Assembly: GCA_029261995.1 (NCBI GenBank)
Contig: JAJDAF010000018.1
Span: forward strand, 62,001-126,000
Direction: 5' to 3'
DNA: 64,000 bases
Source of the DNA: Candidatus Zhuqueibacterota bacterium
GTDB taxonomy: Bacteria > Zhuqueibacterota > Zhuqueibacteria > Oceanimicrobiales > Oceanimicrobiaceae
The position numbers were made by a program, and so were the translations under genes. Below are positions 35,173 through 44,304 of the stretch, in pieces. Numbering within the stretch: position 1 is the first letter of the stretch; every line of letters starts with the position of its first letter. The notes below the pieces were generated by a model that was given only the letters and a program-made list of their open reading frames with translations, was not told where the DNA came from and ran no database searches.

Positions 35173-36072
35173 TCACTCCGTGATGTGAGATGGAATCTCA
35201 AACGCGAAATTACGGGTGCCGTTTCGCTCAAGGAGCAGAAAGTAGAACAGCCCACCATCTTGCGGGCTGAGTTTGGCGGTCACGTAGACAATGTGCGATT
35301 CCGCGCCAGGCTCTACCACCCGGCTGCTGTATTCCTTGTGGAATGGCGCCAGCCTGATCGCCTTCGATTCGCGCCGGTTCACCATCGGCACGCCGGTGCG
35401 TTCCTTGTAGGTCACGGACATATCGAGTATTTTATAGGGTACTTTCGACTTATTCCAAAGTGTGGCCTTGAAGACGATCTTGTCTTTGTGATGAAAAATG
35501 TGGTCGATGGCCAGAACCATGCGGTTTTGGATAACCGCATGAGCATGTTTGTTCGGCTCGAGCAACTTCGGCCGTTCCACCATCAACTCCTGAATAGCGA
35601 AGTCCGACGTGGATATTCTGGTTGCGTCTGGTGTCCCGTTTTTCTGACGGCCATTTTGACCTGGCTGGTTGTCTTCGCCCTGCCAGCGCCGCTGAGAACT
35701 GACATGGCGGCCAAGGTCCAGCCGGTCCGTCACCCTGGCGTTGCTCTGGTTGAGCAAAAGTCGGATATTGAAGCTGTAGTGTTGGGTGTAAATCCGGATA
35801 TTCGTGCCGGTTCTTTGCGGCACTACCGGGTGTACGGTAATCACCTTCTTGTTGCGGCCCGGCACATCCCGCATCTCGACAATTTGTACGGGAATTTGCA
35901 CGGTTGTGTACGGCTCCGGAATGGTGATTTCTGACAGCGTACCAATCTCGAGAAACATGACGATATTCTCGACAGCGCCAGCAGGTTTCTTACCATCCTG
36001 GCTATTTGCCTGGGCAACGGCGAGCAATGTACAAAGCACCAATCCGGTCGCTCTGCTCACAACAGTAGCCAT
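35173..36072 (-). CDS. VirB9/TraN-like component of type IV secretion
   Basis: 299 residues with a signal peptide (TGLVLCTLLAVAQANSQ). The N-terminal half is a beta domain with YTTVQIPVQIVEMRDVPGRN, TVHPVVPQRTGTNIRIYTQH. The C-terminal half has DHIFHHKDKIVFKATLWNKS, KVPYKILDMSVTYKERT and MVNRRESKAIRLAP, ending LFYFLLLERNGTRNFAFEI. This arrangement fits VirB9 or Bacteroidetes TraN, which builds the outer-membrane core ring with VirB10. Position between the VirB10- and TraO-like genes supports the call. Sequence alone is divergent. Confidence 0.65.
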   Translation of the reverse strand: MATVVSRATGLVLCTLLAVAQANSQDGKKPAGAVENIVMFLEIGTLSEITIPEPYTTVQIPVQIVEMRDVPGRNKKVITVHPVVPQRTGTNIRIYTQHYSFNIRLLLNQSNARVTDRLDLGRHVSSQRRWQGEDNQPGQNGRQKNGTPDATRISTSDFAIQELMVERPKLLEPNKHAHAVIQNRMVLAIDHIFHHKDKIVFKATLWNKSKVPYKILDMSVTYKERTGVPMVNRRESKAIRLAPFHKEYSSRVVEPGAESHIVYVTAKLSPQDGGLFYFLLLERNGTRNFAFEIPSHITE

Positions 36073-36077
36073 TCTTG

Positions 36078-37100
36078 TTATCGCCTTCGAATATTAGCCA
36101 AAACCATTGTGCCCGCATCGAGCGTGGCAAACACTTCTCTTCCCAAATCAGGATCCTGAATGAGCGAGCGCGCAACGTTGGTCCGGGACGGGTCGAGCAG
36201 GCCAACCAGATCGGTTGCTTCCCGCTTCAGCCCCTCCGCCAGCGTACTTTCGCCCTGCAGAAAGACCTGAAGACCGCGCGAGCGGTCGACGGAGTAGGCA
36301 TCGCCTTCGATGTTGATGGTCTGCTCATTGGTGTAGATGCGATTGAAACTGATGAGAACGCGCCCGCGCCCGCGGCTGACCTGAGCCACACCCTCCACAG
36401 TCGAAGAGGTGGGAACACTTATGCCGTCGAGGTCAAACGCTTCGGTGACATCCAGAGAAACAACCGACTGGTCAAAGACTTTTTGCTGCTGGCTCAGGCT
36501 CAGCGTCACCCACTTCAGCGCGTCATTTCTAGAACCGCCGCTACTCTGATTGAGCAGCTCGTTCTGACTGTTGTTTCGAATATATCTGGTGTAATCAAAA
36601 CCCGCGGTGCTCTTTTTCGTTTGCGTTTTGCGCGCCGAACGCGAGCTTGTCCATTTCTTCCGGGTCGTCGGTTTGGCCTTCTTCTTGCCGGCAAGCTGTT
36701 TTTCAAGCTCGTGATTTTTGATCACCAACGCTTTGTATTGTTCGAGCAGAATGGCACAGTTGACAGCCAGTGTGTCTAAAGTGCCCTGACGGTAGGAGCC
36801 GTCGGTGTTCGATACCGTCCTCGTGTTTTGCCGGCGCTCTTCATCCTTGCCGGCGATGTCGGCCAATACATCTTTCTGCGACTTCTGATTCTTTGGCTTG
36901 TCTTTGGTCAACTCCTGGTGCAAACGTTCGAAGCTCGTGTCGTCATAGAAGCTCACCGGTGTCTCTGTGTCAGGCCCGTTTTTATTGTACTCGTAGTAAG
37001 ACGCTACAAATGTCAGAGCCAGGAACAGAAACACGACGCCCGCGACAATCAGGACGATTCTCCCCTTACTAAGCTCGAAGTCCATTGTAGGCAACTGCAC
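36078..37100 (-). CDS. VirB10/TraM-like component of type IV secretion
   Basis: 340 residues from GTG 37100, with GGAGG eight bases upstream; its first base overlaps the stop of the VirB8-like gene. One helix (GRIVLIVAGVVFLFLALTFV) near the N-terminus is followed by a charged linker containing a coiled coil (LLEQYKALVIKNHELEKQLA) and a basic patch. The C-terminal domain has ISVPTSSTVEGVAQVSRGRG, VLISFNRIYTNEQTINIEGD and ends GTMVLANIRRR, as in Bacteroidetes TraM and VirB10. The protein spans the periplasm, linking inner-membrane energy to the outer ring. Confidence 0.7.
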   Translation of the reverse strand: MQLPTMDFELSKGRIVLIVAGVVFLFLALTFVASYYEYNKNGPDTETPVSFYDDTSFERLHQELTKDKPKNQKSQKDVLADIAGKDEERRQNTRTVSNTDGSYRQGTLDTLAVNCAILLEQYKALVIKNHELEKQLAGKKKAKPTTRKKWTSSRSARKTQTKKSTAGFDYTRYIRNNSQNELLNQSSGGSRNDALKWVTLSLSQQQKVFDQSVVSLDVTEAFDLDGISVPTSSTVEGVAQVSRGRGRVLISFNRIYTNEQTINIEGDAYSVDRSRGLQVFLQGESTLAEGLKREATDLVGLLDPSRTNVARSLIQDPDLGREVFATLDAGTMVLANIRRR

Positions 37101-37789
37101 TAGTCAGTCCTCCTTCCGAGATTCCAAAGGTTATCTATGTTGATCATGGCGAGGCCAATTCCATTGAGGTCGTAGTTGGTTGGTATAATCTCAGCCTTGT
37201 GCTCACTCACATACCTTTCGCTGCCATCCGGCACATCAATCTGCAGCACTTCGCTGTAGCTCACGGCAATGACACTGCCGCGGCGCTCTATCTTGCTGAT
37301 GACGATGTCGATGATTTTCGCCCGCATCGTTTCCGATTGCACAAGTTCCTTCAACAAACGATTGCCGGAAGCCTTCTCCGCGGTCAGGACCCGCTCCATC
37401 AGGCTTTTGCTCGATAGCGTCTTCAGGGTTTCGCGGTTGCCGGCATAGTTGGCGCTGGTTACTTCGAGCAGCAGCCTTGACCAGGTCTTGACAAAAAAAG
37501 TGATTTGCTCGTCAACCCGGACATCGTTATCAATCAGGTTGGCCAATTTTGGCAATCCGCCATCGATGACGTAGATGGACTCCTGCGTCTTCTGGTTGTA
37601 GAGCAAAAAGCCTAGAATACCGTTGATGACGATGAGCAACATGATGGAACTCTTCAGGAAGTCTTCCTTCTTCTTGTTGCCCACAAAAGTTCGCCACATG
37701 AAGCCAGAAACCTGGTCATCACTGGCCTCTTTGGTTGGCTCTTCCTGGCTTTGCTCTTGAACCTTTTCTTCTTCGAACGAGATATTCAT
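37100..37789 (-). CDS. VirB8/TraK-like component of type IV secretion
   Basis: 229 residues. An acidic cytosolic stretch of about 45 residues precedes one helix (SSIMLLIVINGILGFLLYN). The periplasmic part has ITFFVKTWSRLLLEVTSANY, RAKIIDIVISKIERRGSVIA and HKAEIIPTNYDLNGIGLAMI with a terminal NIDNLWNLGR, compatible with the NTF2-like VirB8 fold used by TraK. VirB8 dimers help assemble the channel. The gene lies between the VirB6- and VirB10-like genes as in the Bacteroidetes order. Confidence 0.65.
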   Translation of the reverse strand: MNISFEEEKVQEQSQEEPTKEASDDQVSGFMWRTFVGNKKKEDFLKSSIMLLIVINGILGFLLYNQKTQESIYVIDGGLPKLANLIDNDVRVDEQITFFVKTWSRLLLEVTSANYAGNRETLKTLSSKSLMERVLTAEKASGNRLLKELVQSETMRAKIIDIVISKIERRGSVIAVSYSEVLQIDVPDGSERYVSEHKAEIIPTNYDLNGIGLAMINIDNLWNLGRRTD

Positions 37790-37809
37790 AGTCCGTTAGT
37801 TTGTTGTGA

Positions 37810-38715
37810 TTAGCCCGACTTGCCGAGTTTTCTGACGAGCGCGCCGCCAGCCTGCTTGCCGAGTTTTGCCGCACCGCCACCGACAGCGTTGGTCATGGAG
37901 AAGATTTTGTCAGCGCCGAGAGTTGCGCCTGCTCCAATGATGTAACTGATGCTGGCGAAACTATGTTTGGTAAACCAGCCGGTCATCGCCGGAATGCGGA
38001 CGATTGTAAAAAAGAATGCCAGGCTGAACAGAACCAGTTTCATGGTAACGAAGGCCTGCCCACCGACATCGAGACCGCTTTGATTATCAACCCAGAGGTC
38101 CGCGAAGGTCTCAGCGATGAGAGCGTTAAAAATTTTGGTAGCGACCATGTAAATGACGGACCAGAATCCAACGGCAATGAAACGATTCAGCCAATTGACA
38201 AATGCCCCTTTGAAATTCGGGAACAAACTCATGACGATGGCAAGTGGACCCAGAACCCACAGGAACGCCTGGGCCCAAAACTGCAGCATTTCGAACACCA
38301 CCGTAGCAATGGCCACCAGCGCGACGCTTATCCAAAGCAAGCCATAGTAAAGAAATCCCCGAAATTGCAGACCGACTTCGTACCACTGAGCTTCCTTGCC
38401 GGCATGTGTCTTAAAAAGCTCTATGATCACGCTGTAATACTCGGACACACCGTTGGTCTTGAAAAGCTTGGCGATCTCGATGATCAAGGTCGCGAGTTCG
38501 ACACTCCACCATTTGTAGCTCACCATTCCGAGGACGGCAATGCCAATTCGAAAGAAGAACTCGGTGTAATTGCCGCGGTTATTCTTAAAGGCCTCAAAAA
38601 CGGAAACCAGGAGAAGAATCATCACCACGAATGGCAGCACGCTCCATGAAATATCCAGAACCTTGTCCATGGCGCCATAGGTTTGGTCGTAGATGCTTTC
38701 GATTTGATTAAACAT
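37810..38715 (-). CDS. VirB6/TraJ-like polytopic inner-membrane component
   Basis: 301 residues with about seven hydrophobic helices (VLPFVVMILLLVSVFEAF, FLYYGLLWISVALVAIATVV, AFLWVLGPLAIVMSLFP, WLNRFIAVGFWSVIYMVATK). The conserved region FWAQAFLWVLGPLAIVMSLF followed by NWLNRF is typical of VirB6/TrbL and Bacteroidetes TraJ. The tail is Gly-, Ala- and Lys-rich. VirB6 forms part of the inner-membrane channel. Thirteen bases separate it from the VirB5-like gene. Confidence 0.75.
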   Translation of the reverse strand: MFNQIESIYDQTYGAMDKVLDISWSVLPFVVMILLLVSVFEAFKNNRGNYTEFFFRIGIAVLGMVSYKWWSVELATLIIEIAKLFKTNGVSEYYSVIIELFKTHAGKEAQWYEVGLQFRGFLYYGLLWISVALVAIATVVFEMLQFWAQAFLWVLGPLAIVMSLFPNFKGAFVNWLNRFIAVGFWSVIYMVATKIFNALIAETFADLWVDNQSGLDVGGQAFVTMKLVLFSLAFFFTIVRIPAMTGWFTKHSFASISYIIGAGATLGADKIFSMTNAVGGGAAKLGKQAGGALVRKLGKSG

Positions 38716-38728
38716 GTCAACCCCCTAC

Positions 38729-39625
38729 CTAATAGTCTTGCCGTTTGACATAATCAGTATCAAAAAAACCCAGGTTGCGTTCAAGCGAGGTTCGCCATTT
38801 ATAGAAACTCTCGAGTTGTGCAATATCCGCTTCAAGCTCAGATTTGAGCATCAATGTACGCTTGACTTTTTTATTGCGATTCTGCAAACGGTCGCCGAGA
38901 TCCTGCTGGTATTTCAGCGCTTCAATGAGGCTCTCTTCGCTCTTGGTCAACAGCATCACACGCTGGCCCTGATCGAGTTTCACGCTGGAATCTTTGGCTA
39001 CTTCCTTGAGTCGCCGGCTCTGTTCAGTCAAAGCCGCGATCAGATTCTCGGTACCCCGAACCTGGTAGAGATCCATCATGGTCGATTCCACGCCCAATTC
39101 TTTGACCAGGGCCGCGGCCTCCTGCGGCGTGATGCCCAGTTCAGACAAAGATTTTTCGTCATTGAGCAGGGCCTGCAGGATTTTGGGATCAACCACGCCG
39201 AGCCCGTCCATGGCTTGCAGAAAGCGCTCGCCGTATTGTCGCTGCTCGGCGAGATTGTACATGCTGCGGTTGATGGTGCCGGTCAGGCTGCGAAAATAGA
39301 AATCAGCGCGGTCGCCGTAGAGCACCAGCCGCTCAAGGTCATCGAGGCGGCTTACATCCAAGCGTGAAATGAAGCCGATGTCACGGCGCAGGGATTTCTC
39401 GTAATCGTCGAGATTGCGCAGCGTCCGAAATGTGCTTTCAATGCCTCGCGCCGATCGGATCGCCTGCACCAGATTCTCCCGGTGCGTACGCAGAATGTCA
39501 CCGAGCTTGGCCACAATCGCCGCGTCAGATGGATTGAAGATCTGAGCTTCAACGGGTTGTGCGGCAATCAGGGCAACGAATGCAGAGGAAATTGCCATTT
39601 TTCTGCAAGTGCGGAATGATAGCAT
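38729..39625 (-). CDS. VirB5/TraI-like helical periplasmic protein
   Basis: 298 residues. The signal peptide ends near AAQPVEAQI. The mature part is almost all helix with many charged heptads (SLRRDIGFISRLDVSRLDDL, QSRRLKEVAKDSSVKLDQGQ, LKSELEADIAQLESFYKWRT). Size, export and position immediately downstream of the VirB4 gene fit the VirB5/TrbJ group (Bacteroidetes TraI), minor pilus-tip proteins. This is the least certain member by sequence. It starts two bases after VirB4. Confidence 0.6.
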   Translation of the reverse strand: MLSFRTCRKMAISSAFVALIAAQPVEAQIFNPSDAAIVAKLGDILRTHRENLVQAIRSARGIESTFRTLRNLDDYEKSLRRDIGFISRLDVSRLDDLERLVLYGDRADFYFRSLTGTINRSMYNLAEQRQYGERFLQAMDGLGVVDPKILQALLNDEKSLSELGITPQEAAALVKELGVESTMMDLYQVRGTENLIAALTEQSRRLKEVAKDSSVKLDQGQRVMLLTKSEESLIEALKYQQDLGDRLQNRNKKVKRTLMLKSELEADIAQLESFYKWRTSLERNLGFFDTDYVKRQDY

Positions 39626-39627
39626 GG

Positions 39628-42093
39628 CTAGCCTCGCGTTACATTGTTTTCCACCAGCGCTGAGATGGCGCCGATGACATTGGATTCGCGCTCCATCTGG
39701 CCGTTGCGCTGTCTGACTTCATCGGGCTTGGTGGTCCAGGTCCAGTAATCCGCCTGGGAGAAGGGAAGTTTGAACACCACTGGCTCACCTTCGCGGCACA
39801 AGCAAATCTCGTGCTTCTTGAGATTGCGAAATGCCCGCTGCTCAGCCTTGGTCATATCCAGAATTCGAACGGCATTCTCCTGGTCTTCGCCGACATGAGG
39901 CAGAAGGAATTTGCTAAAGCTGTTGGTGAGCACCGACGCCGCCAGGTCGCCGCGTTTCAAATCTTCAATATTCTGTGACAGCGCAGCTACGGAACCGAAG
40001 TGCTTGCGCGAGGTTCTGCCCGTCTCTTTCACCAGGCCGTAAACGATTTCCGAGTTGTCGAGAGCTTTCCAGGCCTCATCCAGAATGAAGAAGAAACGGG
40101 ACAGGTCGTGATGCAGGGCGTTCATGACGAGCATGCTGAGCAGGTTGGCGTACAACGGCATCAAATCAATCTCGCGCTCAATGCCTTTCAGATCGAAAAC
40201 AATGAGTTCGAAGCGCTCTTTGGTGTTGAGGCGCAGCGGATTGGGATTCTTCGGATCAAAATAGACCTTGAGGGCGGACTTTTCAAGATAGTAGCCGAGA
40301 GTTTTTATGACGTAAAGATAAAAAGACTCATCATCGAAGATGGCCCGGCCCTTTGATTTCAGAAAGTCTAAAAAGGCATGGATATGCGTGCCATCAGGGC
40401 GGGGCGTCTGAAAAAACTTCTCCAGCGCCGCATACAGCATTGCCTTCTTGTCTTTGCTGAGCCCGCTGCCTCCGCCCTCGTCCTTCAGCATGAGATTAAT
40501 AAAGGACTGCAGGTAGGTCAGGGTTTCTAAAAAATCGGGGGAGTCAAACGGGTGTTGTGATGGGTTGAAGTAGTAAAATGGGTCGAGAAGCGAAGGGCGC
40601 CGCTTGTCGATCTGCACGTAGTCGGCACTCAATACGTCAGCAAGCGGCTTATAGCTCCCACTCAAATCAAGGACAATGACTGGCACATTCTGAGCGATAT
40701 AGTTAAAAATAAGTGCGTTGCAGAAGAAACTCTTGCCTTTGCCGGAGGGACCGACAATCAGTGTGTTGTAGTTGTCGTTGTCGCTTGAAAACAGGTCATA
40801 ACGAACAAGCTCGCCGTTGACATTGATGATGGGCACGCCACTGTTCATGCCTTTGTAATGGTCGCTGAAACATATGAAATGCCCGAGATGGGCGCCTCGC
40901 ACGGTGACTTTTCGGTAGGGGTAGTTGCCCGGGGCGTTGGAAAGAAAAACGTTCAGAGCATCCTGCCCTACTTCGATCAAGCCTTTAGAGTTAAAAAAGC
41001 GTGTAAACGTGGAGATGATTCGGTCCTGGCGTTCTGCCACAACCGCTCGCTCCGGATGCCAGGTCCATAAGGTCAAAGACAAATCGGCGAGATAGTCTTT
41101 GTCAAACTCAAGTAGATTTGCGATGCCCTCGAATTGCTCGCCATTTTCGTCGCCGTCGATCTCAACCATCTTCATCTCAGCCACGTTGTTAAACCGTGGT
41201 TTATTGACCATTTTGTTGAGATTGACGTATCTCTTTGCCTGGTCAGAGGGCAGTTTCTGCATGCGCACGGCCAGCCGCAGGGGGAATGGCAAGTTCAGGA
41301 AATAGTCGAGCGGGCTTCTGAGAAACCGCCTGTCGGCCTCAACCGGGTTGACGACCTTGTCCGGCAACTCGATCATGGAAGCCACCAACACATGGTCCAT
41401 ACCGATGACGAAATCATCGTAGCGCGGTGCATAGCTTTTGTAGACCAGGTCGCTGTTCAAAGTCTCACTGTTGACATCGCGTTCTGCCGGCTCATGGCTG
41501 AGATTGTAATAAGCCTTCAACAGGTTCGTGATCTCGTCGCCATTCAGGCGCTTGAACGAAAAACCGCTGAGTTCGTGCTCGACCAGCGCAGCTGTGTTCT
41601 CAATTTGGCGCACGTCTTGCTCAAACTTCGAGCGCGCAAGTCGCCCACCATGTTTGCTGCCAAAATTGAAGAAATCTTGCCGGACGGGAGGCTTGTAGTC
41701 AATCAGGTGGTTAAAGGTGATGGTCAGATAGATATCGAGCGCGTAGTAGGAGGTGGCGCCAATCTCGCGCTGCCTGATTTGCATGAGCTTGGCGATTTCA
41801 GGGCGGCGTGTCTGTGAGTCGGTTTTGAGTTGGTTCTCCCAGGTAAGCTCATATTTATCGTACAGAAATTCAAACTGGGTGTTCTCGCGGGTGAGATTGA
41901 TGAGTTTGGAAAGATGGGTTACGTGTTGCTCAAAATCGGCGGGGGTAAATCGTAACGAGTTACCGGCACTGATGCGCCAGGAAATCGAGTTTGCGCCATC
42001 TTTGCGCACGTGATAGCCCTTGCCGTTGACGGTGAGCACGCCGTGCGAATGAAACTGATCGGTCAGACTGTTCTTCTTACTGAAAAGCATCAT
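39628..42093 (-). CDS. virB4: VirB4/TraG-like conjugation ATPase
   Basis: 821 residues. Walker A is GPSGKGKS (about 448-455) in YNTLIVGPSGKGKSFFCNAL; Walker B is FFFILDEAWKAL (about 667-678), followed by the signature ETGRTSRKHFGSVAALSQNI. The N-terminal 400 residues fit the VirB4 dock domain. It powers pilus assembly and substrate transfer at the cytoplasmic base. Most secure member of the cluster. It starts one base after the VirB3-like gene, so translation is probably coupled. Bacteroidetes-type (MPF-B) is inferred from gene order. Confidence 0.88.
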   Translation of the reverse strand: MMLFSKKNSLTDQFHSHGVLTVNGKGYHVRKDGANSISWRISAGNSLRFTPADFEQHVTHLSKLINLTRENTQFEFLYDKYELTWENQLKTDSQTRRPEIAKLMQIRQREIGATSYYALDIYLTITFNHLIDYKPPVRQDFFNFGSKHGGRLARSKFEQDVRQIENTAALVEHELSGFSFKRLNGDEITNLLKAYYNLSHEPAERDVNSETLNSDLVYKSYAPRYDDFVIGMDHVLVASMIELPDKVVNPVEADRRFLRSPLDYFLNLPFPLRLAVRMQKLPSDQAKRYVNLNKMVNKPRFNNVAEMKMVEIDGDENGEQFEGIANLLEFDKDYLADLSLTLWTWHPERAVVAERQDRIISTFTRFFNSKGLIEVGQDALNVFLSNAPGNYPYRKVTVRGAHLGHFICFSDHYKGMNSGVPIINVNGELVRYDLFSSDNDNYNTLIVGPSGKGKSFFCNALIFNYIAQNVPVIVLDLSGSYKPLADVLSADYVQIDKRRPSLLDPFYYFNPSQHPFDSPDFLETLTYLQSFINLMLKDEGGGSGLSKDKKAMLYAALEKFFQTPRPDGTHIHAFLDFLKSKGRAIFDDESFYLYVIKTLGYYLEKSALKVYFDPKNPNPLRLNTKERFELIVFDLKGIEREIDLMPLYANLLSMLVMNALHHDLSRFFFILDEAWKALDNSEIVYGLVKETGRTSRKHFGSVAALSQNIEDLKRGDLAASVLTNSFSKFLLPHVGEDQENAVRILDMTKAEQRAFRNLKKHEICLCREGEPVVFKLPFSQADYWTWTTKPDEVRQRNGQMERESNVIGAISALVENNVTRG

Positions 42094-42094
42094 C

Positions 42095-42373
42095 TCACTC
42101 GCTGAACATGGGCGGCAGTTTTTTCGACTGCCTGGTATCCAGATTGGTGTTGGTAACTATCCAGATGTAGATCGACGACCAGAAGTATCTACGCTTGCTC
42201 TTGTTGACAACACGAAAGATGATAATCAGCGCAATCAGAACGACGGAAAGCCAGGAACGGGGAACAAAAAAATTGCCTACGGTGGCAACGGTAAACAGCA
42301 CGAGATAGTCCAATGGACGCAGGCCAAACTGGAGGGTTGGCTTGGATAGGGTCTGTTCGATGAGCTTTTCCAT
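42095..42373 (-). CDS. VirB3/TraF-like small membrane protein
   Basis: 92 residues. Two hydrophobic helices (LDYLVLFTVATVGNFFV, WLSVVLIALIIIFRVVN) lie between a charged N-terminus (MEKLIEQTLSKPTLQFGLRP) and a basic tail. Small size, two helices and position before VirB4 are typical of VirB3 and Bacteroidetes TraF. It stabilises VirB4 at the membrane. Confidence 0.7.
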   Translation of the reverse strand: MEKLIEQTLSKPTLQFGLRPLDYLVLFTVATVGNFFVPRSWLSVVLIALIIIFRVVNKSKRRYFWSSIYIWIVTNTNLDTRQSKKLPPMFSE

Positions 42374-42441
42374 CTTGGTTTACTCCCCTGAACGCAGGTG
42401 TTCAAGCATAATTTAGAGGCTTGAAAGTATCGGCTTGATGT

Positions 42442-42735
42442 TTAGAAAGGTTGTCCAGCCGCCTGTTGGATGAACGTGATGAGTAAGGGAGCAAGGTAGA
42501 AAAGCATAACGCCGCCTAAAACGTACAAGGCTTTCTTGCGGTTGTCAGGGGATGCGGCAATCACGATCGCTGCGGAAACGCCAAAAAACCAGAAAATCCG
42601 CTTACCCCAGCTCCAGATTGTCTCCTGCCAGATGCGGAGCACGTCATCAATCGGGTCTGCCATGAGCACGGCATTGGCGAGCAAAACGAAATAGATGCTG
42701 AACACCGCAACTATCCAAAACTTCTTGTCTTTCAT
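42442..42735 (-). CDS. VirB2/TraE-like pilin
   Basis: 97 residues from ATG 42735 (GGAGGC upstream). Signal-like helix (FWIVAVFSIYFVLLANAV), a short amphipathic part (DDVLRIWQETIWSWGKRIFW) and a last hydrophobic helix (KALYVLGGVMLFYLAPLLIT) give the two-helix layout of T4SS pilins. It is the first gene of the cluster, as TraE is before TraF and TraG in Bacteroidetes. A 68-bp gap separates it from the VirB3-like gene. Confidence 0.7.
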   Translation of the reverse strand: MKDKKFWIVAVFSIYFVLLANAVLMADPIDDVLRIWQETIWSWGKRIFWFFGVSAAIVIAASPDNRKKALYVLGGVMLFYLAPLLITFIQQAAGQPF

Positions 42736-43086
42736 TTCGAGCCTCCGTGAATTTCTTGTGCAGCCATTGATACAGAAGAAAAGGGATCGCTCTCTGCACA
42801 GTTTCAATGTAGCAACGATCGCAGTTTGTTGCTGAAAAAGCGGAGATAATATGACAGTATTGTTACTGTAAGTAAAAAATGTAAACAAAACAACAGAAAT
42901 TAACTTTTTTTTACAAAATCCAGTCAAAATGGCTATGATCCGGCGTGATTTGACAAGCAGATATGCCCGTTTGGTAAGCCATGGGCGGAGATGGCGTCAT
43001 TTTAAGATATAGCAAGAAATCAATTGCTTCTTGCTTTTGCGCACAAAAATCTTCATCTTTTCCGACACTTGATCGGCGCTTTTCAC
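42736..43086. other. Divergent intergenic region between the secretion cluster and a histidine kinase
   Basis: AT-rich, no gene. It holds the putative minus-strand promoter with a dyad at 42846-42869 and presumably the + strand promoter for the kinase. Confidence 0.5.
42846..42869 (-). promoter_or_regulatory. Putative T4SS promoter with operator-like dyad
   Basis: On the minus strand a -10 TATTAT (42851-42846) lies 18 bp from TTACTT, a weak -35. Between them ACAGTA-N4-TACTGT (42854-42869) is a perfect 6+6 dyad. A repressor bound there would block the promoter. The leader to the ATG at 42735 would be about 100 nt. Confidence 0.4.
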
Positions 43087-44304
43087 ATGCAATCACAACA
43101 AACCCACACACAACAACTCTTGGAACGGATCAGCCGAACGACACAAGGCGCATCCGACGAGACGGAAATGCTCATCCAACTCATGAAGCTGGCAAGTCTG
43201 GGCAAGCTGATGGGCGGCATCGCTCACACATTCAACAATGTTCTGGGAGGGATTCTCGGTTACTCACAACTCATGAAAGAAGAACTTGAGGAAGACTCTG
43301 AGGCCTTCCGGCAGGTCGAGGTGATCGAAGGCGCTTCCAAACGAGCCTCTTCGCTGGTTTCCCAGATTCAGATGTTATCTCATAAGCACTCGGGCCGCAA
43401 AAACTATGTTGATCCCAGGGCTGTCGTGGCGGAGGTGCTTGCAGTTGTGCGCAGTTCGTTCAGCCGAAATATCGCAATTGAGTCGAGCCTGCGGCATGGC
43501 AAAGCGCGGATTTGCGTGGACGCCACCGCCCTGTGCCACGCCCTGCTGAATCTATGCATCAACGCCAGGGAGGCCATGCCTCAGGGCGGCAAGCTCAAGC
43601 TCTCGACTGAAGCCGAGACATCTACCCAAACAAGCGATGCCCGGTTTGAAACCGCGTCACTGATTTTCCGCGTCAGCGACACTGGGTGCGGCATCGCCGC
43701 AGGTAATCTGGAACGCATCTTTGAACCCTTCTTTTCAACAAAGCAGGAAGACCTGGCCAGCGGACTGGGGCTGAGTATTGCGCGAAGCCTCATCCAGGAC
43801 CAGGAGGGCCGGATCGAAGTCAGCAGCAGCGAGGGCCAGAACACCATTTTTTCTATTTGGATCCCGGCGGTGGCGCCTTTAACTGCGCACGTTGTGCCAG
43901 ACGCTTCGGAAGATGCTACCGAAGCGACTGGTGGTGGGCAACTGATCATGGTCGTGGATGATGAAGAGGATCTGCGTCACATGGCCAGGCAAATCCTTGA
44001 AAAAAAAGGCTATCGTGTTGTGGTCGCCGACTGCGGCCAAAGCGCCATCCGGATCCTGGAAGACAGGGGCAACGATATTGCACTCATCATCCTGGATATG
44101 AACATGCCGGGTGACGACGGCACCCGGGTCTACGAAGCTCTTCAAAGCCTGGACTCCACCGCCAAAGTCATCATCACAAGCGGCTACACACACAATTCTC
44201 CCTATCAGAGCCTCATCGATAGTTGCGGTGCACCATTCATTGCCAAACCCTGGGATTTGCCCGATCTGCTCGATGAGACCCGGCGAGTTCTGAACAGCAA
44301 CTAA
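43087..44304 (+). CDS. Hybrid histidine kinase with receiver domain, no sensor domain
   Basis: 405 residues from ATG 43087 (no strong ribosome-binding site; TTG at 43024 is in frame). The HisKA motif contains phospho-His47 in GGIAHTFNNVLGGILGYSQL. The HATPase boxes are present: NLCINAREAMPQGG, DTGCGIAAG, FEPFFSTK, SGLGLSIARSL. A receiver domain follows from about 290 with VVDDEEDL and the acceptor Asp337 in IILDMNMPGDDG. No sensor or membrane segment is present, so input probably comes from a partner. It diverges from the secretion cluster and could act on its promoter via a response regulator; no DNA-binding output is encoded here. Confidence 0.88.
   Translation: MQSQQTHTQQLLERISRTTQGASDETEMLIQLMKLASLGKLMGGIAHTFNNVLGGILGYSQLMKEELEEDSEAFRQVEVIEGASKRASSLVSQIQMLSHKHSGRKNYVDPRAVVAEVLAVVRSSFSRNIAIESSLRHGKARICVDATALCHALLNLCINAREAMPQGGKLKLSTEAETSTQTSDARFETASLIFRVSDTGCGIAAGNLERIFEPFFSTKQEDLASGLGLSIARSLIQDQEGRIEVSSSEGQNTIFSIWIPAVAPLTAHVVPDASEDATEATGGGQLIMVVDDEEDLRHMARQILEKKGYRVVVADCGQSAIRILEDRGNDIALIILDMNMPGDDGTRVYEALQSLDSTAKVIITSGYTHNSPYQSLIDSCGAPFIAKPWDLPDLLDETRRVLNSN

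Noticed and set aside
35185-35934. Long + strand frame opposite the VirB9-like gene
   Set aside because: Shadow of the minus-strand gene; no signal or ribosome-binding site.
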